Assembly (NCBI GenBank): GCA_937901395.1 | Contig: CALCDB010000209.1 | Location: 1 to 7,939, forward strand | DNA: 7,939 nucleotides | Origin: an uncultured Verrucomicrobiota bacterium | GTDB taxonomy: Bacteria > Verrucomicrobiota > Kiritimatiellia > RFP12 > UBA1067 | Direction of reading: 5' to 3' | Part shown: one piece after another, positions 6,531 to 7,939 of the stretch | Position numbering within the stretch: the stretch's first letter is position 1 | How the letters are laid out: every line of letters begins with the position of its first letter | The notes under the pieces: model-generated | The model's input: only the letters and a program-made list of their open reading frames with translations | What the model was told of the DNA's origin: nothing | Database searches by the model: none | Program-made: the position numbers and the translations under genes

Positions 6531-7304
6531 ATGAAGAAGTGGAATGTCGCCACGATCAAAGCCGCGAAGGGGGTTGAGAAGCTCGCTTGCGCTACGGCAT
6601 ACGATTCGGCCTTCGCCCGCCTTGCGGACGAGGCCGGCATACCGATACTCCTCGTAGGGGATTCGATGGGGATGACGATGCTTGGTTATCCAACCACGCT
6701 ACCCGTTGACATTTCCGACACATTGATGGCGGTAGGCGCGGTTGCGCGTTCCGTGAAGGAGGCGATGGTCGTTGGCGATATGCCATTTGGTTCATATCAA
6801 TGCGGGGATGATAAGGCGATGGAAAACGCCGTTGCCATCATCAAGGCGGGAGCCGATGCGGTGAAGCTCGAAGGCGGCGCTTCGGTATGCGCTCTCATCA
6901 AGCGCATGACCAGCGCCGGCATCCCCGTAATCGCGCACGTCGGCATGACGCCGCAATCCGTCAATGAATATGGCGGCTTTAAGAAGCAGGGCAAGACCCG
7001 CGAGGCGGCCGCGCGTATCCTCGAGGATGCGAAGGCGGTGGAGGCGGCTGGGGCTTTCGCGGTGACGCTTGAGTGCATACCAGCGGAATTGGCAGCGGAA
7101 ATCACCGCCGCCCTGAAAACGCCCACAATCGGCATCGGCGCGGGACCAGTATGCGATGCCCAATGGCTCGTGTTGCACGATATGCTCGGCATAAATGATA
7201 AAATACCTTCGTTTGCGAAGAAATTCGCCAACTTAGCGCCGATTATCAGGAGTGGCTTCGCCGATTACATCAAGGCGGTGCAGTCAGGAACATTCCCGGA
7301 ATAA
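6531..7304 (+). CDS. panB: 3-methyl-2-oxobutanoate hydroxymethyltransferase (PanB)
   Basis: PanB transfers a hydroxymethyl group from 5,10-methylenetetrahydrofolate to 2-oxoisovalerate, making ketopantoate, the first committed step toward pantothenate and coenzyme A. The protein has 257 residues, normal for the family, and forms a cytoplasmic (beta/alpha)8 barrel. Visible motifs are TAYDSAFARLAD (22-33), LVGDSMGMTMLG (41-52, with metal ligand D44), GDMPFGSY (82-89, with metal ligand D83), VKLEGG (111-116, with E114), HVGMTPQSVN (136-145), the catalytic glutamate E181 in LECIP, and IGIGAG (200-205). All the residues known to bind Mg2+ and ketoacid appear to be present. The start ATG 6531 lies 3 bases after the potD stop, with GGAGG at 6515-6519 inside the potD end. 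It is therefore part of the pot transcript. panC and panD are not in the window. No clear terminator follows; the next 81 bases are AT-rich. Confidence 0.96.
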   Translation: MKKWNVATIKAAKGVEKLACATAYDSAFARLADEAGIPILLVGDSMGMTMLGYPTTLPVDISDTLMAVGAVARSVKEAMVVGDMPFGSYQCGDDKAMENAVAIIKAGADAVKLEGGASVCALIKRMTSAGIPVIAHVGMTPQSVNEYGGFKKQGKTREAAARILEDAKAVEAAGAFAVTLECIPAELAAEITAALKTPTIGIGAGPVCDAQWLVLHDMLGINDKIPSFAKKFANLAPIIRSGFADYIKAVQSGTFPE

Positions 7305-7385
7305 AAAAAGTTTGTCAGATTTCATCAATTAGTTTTCCAAACATAATGTGAGCGCAATAATGCGTGAGTAGAAAGGAAAAAGAAA
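7305..7385 (+). promoter_or_regulatory. AT-rich upstream region of the small secreted-protein gene, with possible promoter and RBS
   Basis: This gap is markedly AT-rich compared with the flanking genes. A plausible -10 is CATAAT (7342-7347), but the best -35 match, TTGTCA (7312-7317), is 24 bases away and too far, so the promoter is only tentative. A purine-rich ribosome-binding stretch, AAGGA at 7373-7377, sits eight bases before the ATG and looks much like the one in front of serC. No operator repeats are evident. Confidence 0.35.
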
Positions 7386-7808
7386 ATGAACAAGAAATTA
7401 GTAATTGCTGGAATCTCAGTGCTAACTCTGGCGTTTGGCGCGTATGCGAGACCACACTATGGCGGCAGATGCCATGTTTCGCGGCGACCTGTAGTAGTTA
7501 ATCATTATCATGGCGGGCATCGCCATTCTGGTGGTTGGGGACGCGGAGGACGCAATTTCTGGCCTGGTTTCGTAGGCGGAGTAGTGGGGAGCATCGTCCA
7601 CAATGCGATCACGACTCCAGCGGTCACGGAAACCGTGGTGGTGCAACAACCTGTCGTGGTTCCGCAACCGGTCGTGGTGCAACCCACTACGCAAGTGCAG
7701 AGTGTCTGGGTCGAGGGAAGGTATGTAGATCAAGTTCAGGCGAATGGTTCGGTAATCAAGGTGTGGCAACCAGGGCACTATGAGCAACGGACGGTAATTG
7801 TGCAATAA
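7386..7808 (+). CDS. small secreted His/Gly-rich protein with glycine-zipper-like segment and VVVxQP repeats (function unknown)
   Basis: I do not recognise a named gene. The 140-residue product begins with a signal peptide (MNKK, hydrophobic 5-18) with a likely signal-peptidase I site after GAYA (18-21). The mature part has four zones: a His/Gly/Arg-rich segment (22-56, histidines at 24, 30, 40, 42, 45 and 47, one cysteine at 29); a glycine-zipper-like stretch GFVGGVVGSIV (61-71) that could sit in or on a membrane; three six-residue repeats VVVQQP-VVVPQP-VVVQPT (84-101); and a C-terminal module with WVEGRY (108-113) and WQPGHYE (127-133). That last motif recalls WxPGxY-type modules of small envelope proteins. 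A periplasmic or outer-membrane location is inferred. The ATG is supported by AAGGA eight bases upstream, and a strong terminator follows, so it is probably transcribed alone. Metal binding by the histidines is possible but unproven. Confidence 0.8.
   Translation: MNKKLVIAGISVLTLAFGAYARPHYGGRCHVSRRPVVVNHYHGGHRHSGGWGRGGRNFWPGFVGGVVGSIVHNAITTPAVTETVVVQQPVVVPQPVVVQPTTQVQSVWVEGRYVDQVQANGSVIKVWQPGHYEQRTVIVQ
7635..7688 (+). repeat. three imperfect 18-bp tandem repeats inside the secreted-protein gene
   Basis: Three consecutive 18-base units encode VVVQQP, VVVPQP and VVVQPT. The units share GTSGTGGT at their 5' ends and CAACC-like 3' ends but differ at several positions, so the array looks old rather than freshly expanded. 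The repeats keep the reading frame and probably form an extended linker between the glycine-rich segment and the C-terminal module. Confidence 0.75.
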
Positions 7809-7840
7809 TCCATAAGGGACTGCTCACACACCGCTCAATG

Positions 7841-7873
7841 GCAACCAATACTGCGCGTATTGGTTGCTTTTTT
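7841..7873 (+). terminator. Rho-independent terminator
   Basis: A perfect 11-bp stem (7841-7851 pairing with 7857-7867) with a five-base loop TGCGC is followed directly by six T residues (7868-7873). It lies 32 bases after the stop codon of the secreted-protein gene. There is no matching A-run on the other side, so it should work only for + strand transcription. Confidence 0.93.
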
Positions 7874-7939
7874 GCTTAATTTTGCGCTCTTTGCCTACCC
7901 CTAAAGCAATACCGACACATTGGGCGGACTATAGGGACA
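7874..7939. other. end of window, nothing recognised
   Basis: These 66 bases after the terminator contain no convincing reading frame, RNA gene or promoter. They may be the upstream region of a gene beyond the window. Confidence 0.4.

Noticed and set aside
7312..7347. TTGTCA and CATAAT as one promoter upstream of the secreted-protein gene
   Set aside because: The 24-base spacing is too long for a normal sigma-70 promoter, so only the general region is reported.
7929..7939. CTATAGGGACA at the right edge resembling the core of a T7-type phage promoter
   Set aside because: Only the last part of the consensus is present and no phage genes are nearby; most likely coincidence.

Overview
The window is chromosomal DNA from a diderm bacterium. 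It carries eight genes, all on the + strand, packed into a few transcription units. Evidence for an outer membrane comes from the partial MCE/MlaD-type lipid-transport protein at the left edge, a lipoprotein solute-binding protein, and a secreted glycine-zipper-like small protein at the right. The DNA is moderately GC-rich with G/C-biased third positions, while its promoters look like ordinary sigma-70 sites. No protein gives a firm taxonomic assignment. The overall feel (lipoprotein PotD, divergent HisF, short secreted His/Gly-rich protein) would fit a Verrucomicrobiota/Kiritimatiellota-type (PVC) bacterium, but this is only a guess.

Layout: (1) 1-393, the 3' end of an MCE/MlaD-family gene. 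(2) 477-2358, serC (phosphoserine aminotransferase) followed 13 bases later by a hisF-like gene; a good sigma-70 promoter for this pair lies across the end of the MCE gene. (3) 2423-7304, a tight operon potA-potB-potC-potD-panB. It encodes a complete polyamine-type ABC importer (ATPase, two permeases, lipoprotein binding protein) followed 3 bases later by ketopantoate hydroxymethyltransferase. Its promoter has an extended -10 element so close to the potA ATG that the mRNA should be almost leaderless. (4) 7386-7808, a monocistronic-looking small secreted protein rich in His and Gly, closed by a textbook Rho-independent terminator at 7841-7873. The last 66 bases hold nothing I recognise.

Functionally the window is mostly housekeeping: serine/B6 and histidine/purine-linked metabolism, polyamine uptake and pantothenate synthesis. 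I found no defence system, mobile element, CRISPR array or RNA gene. The points worth a second look are the HisF-like protein, which lacks several residues that normally form the ammonia gate and the HisH contact; the nearly leaderless potA; the joining of panB to a polyamine importer; and the uncharacterised secreted protein with three six-residue repeats.
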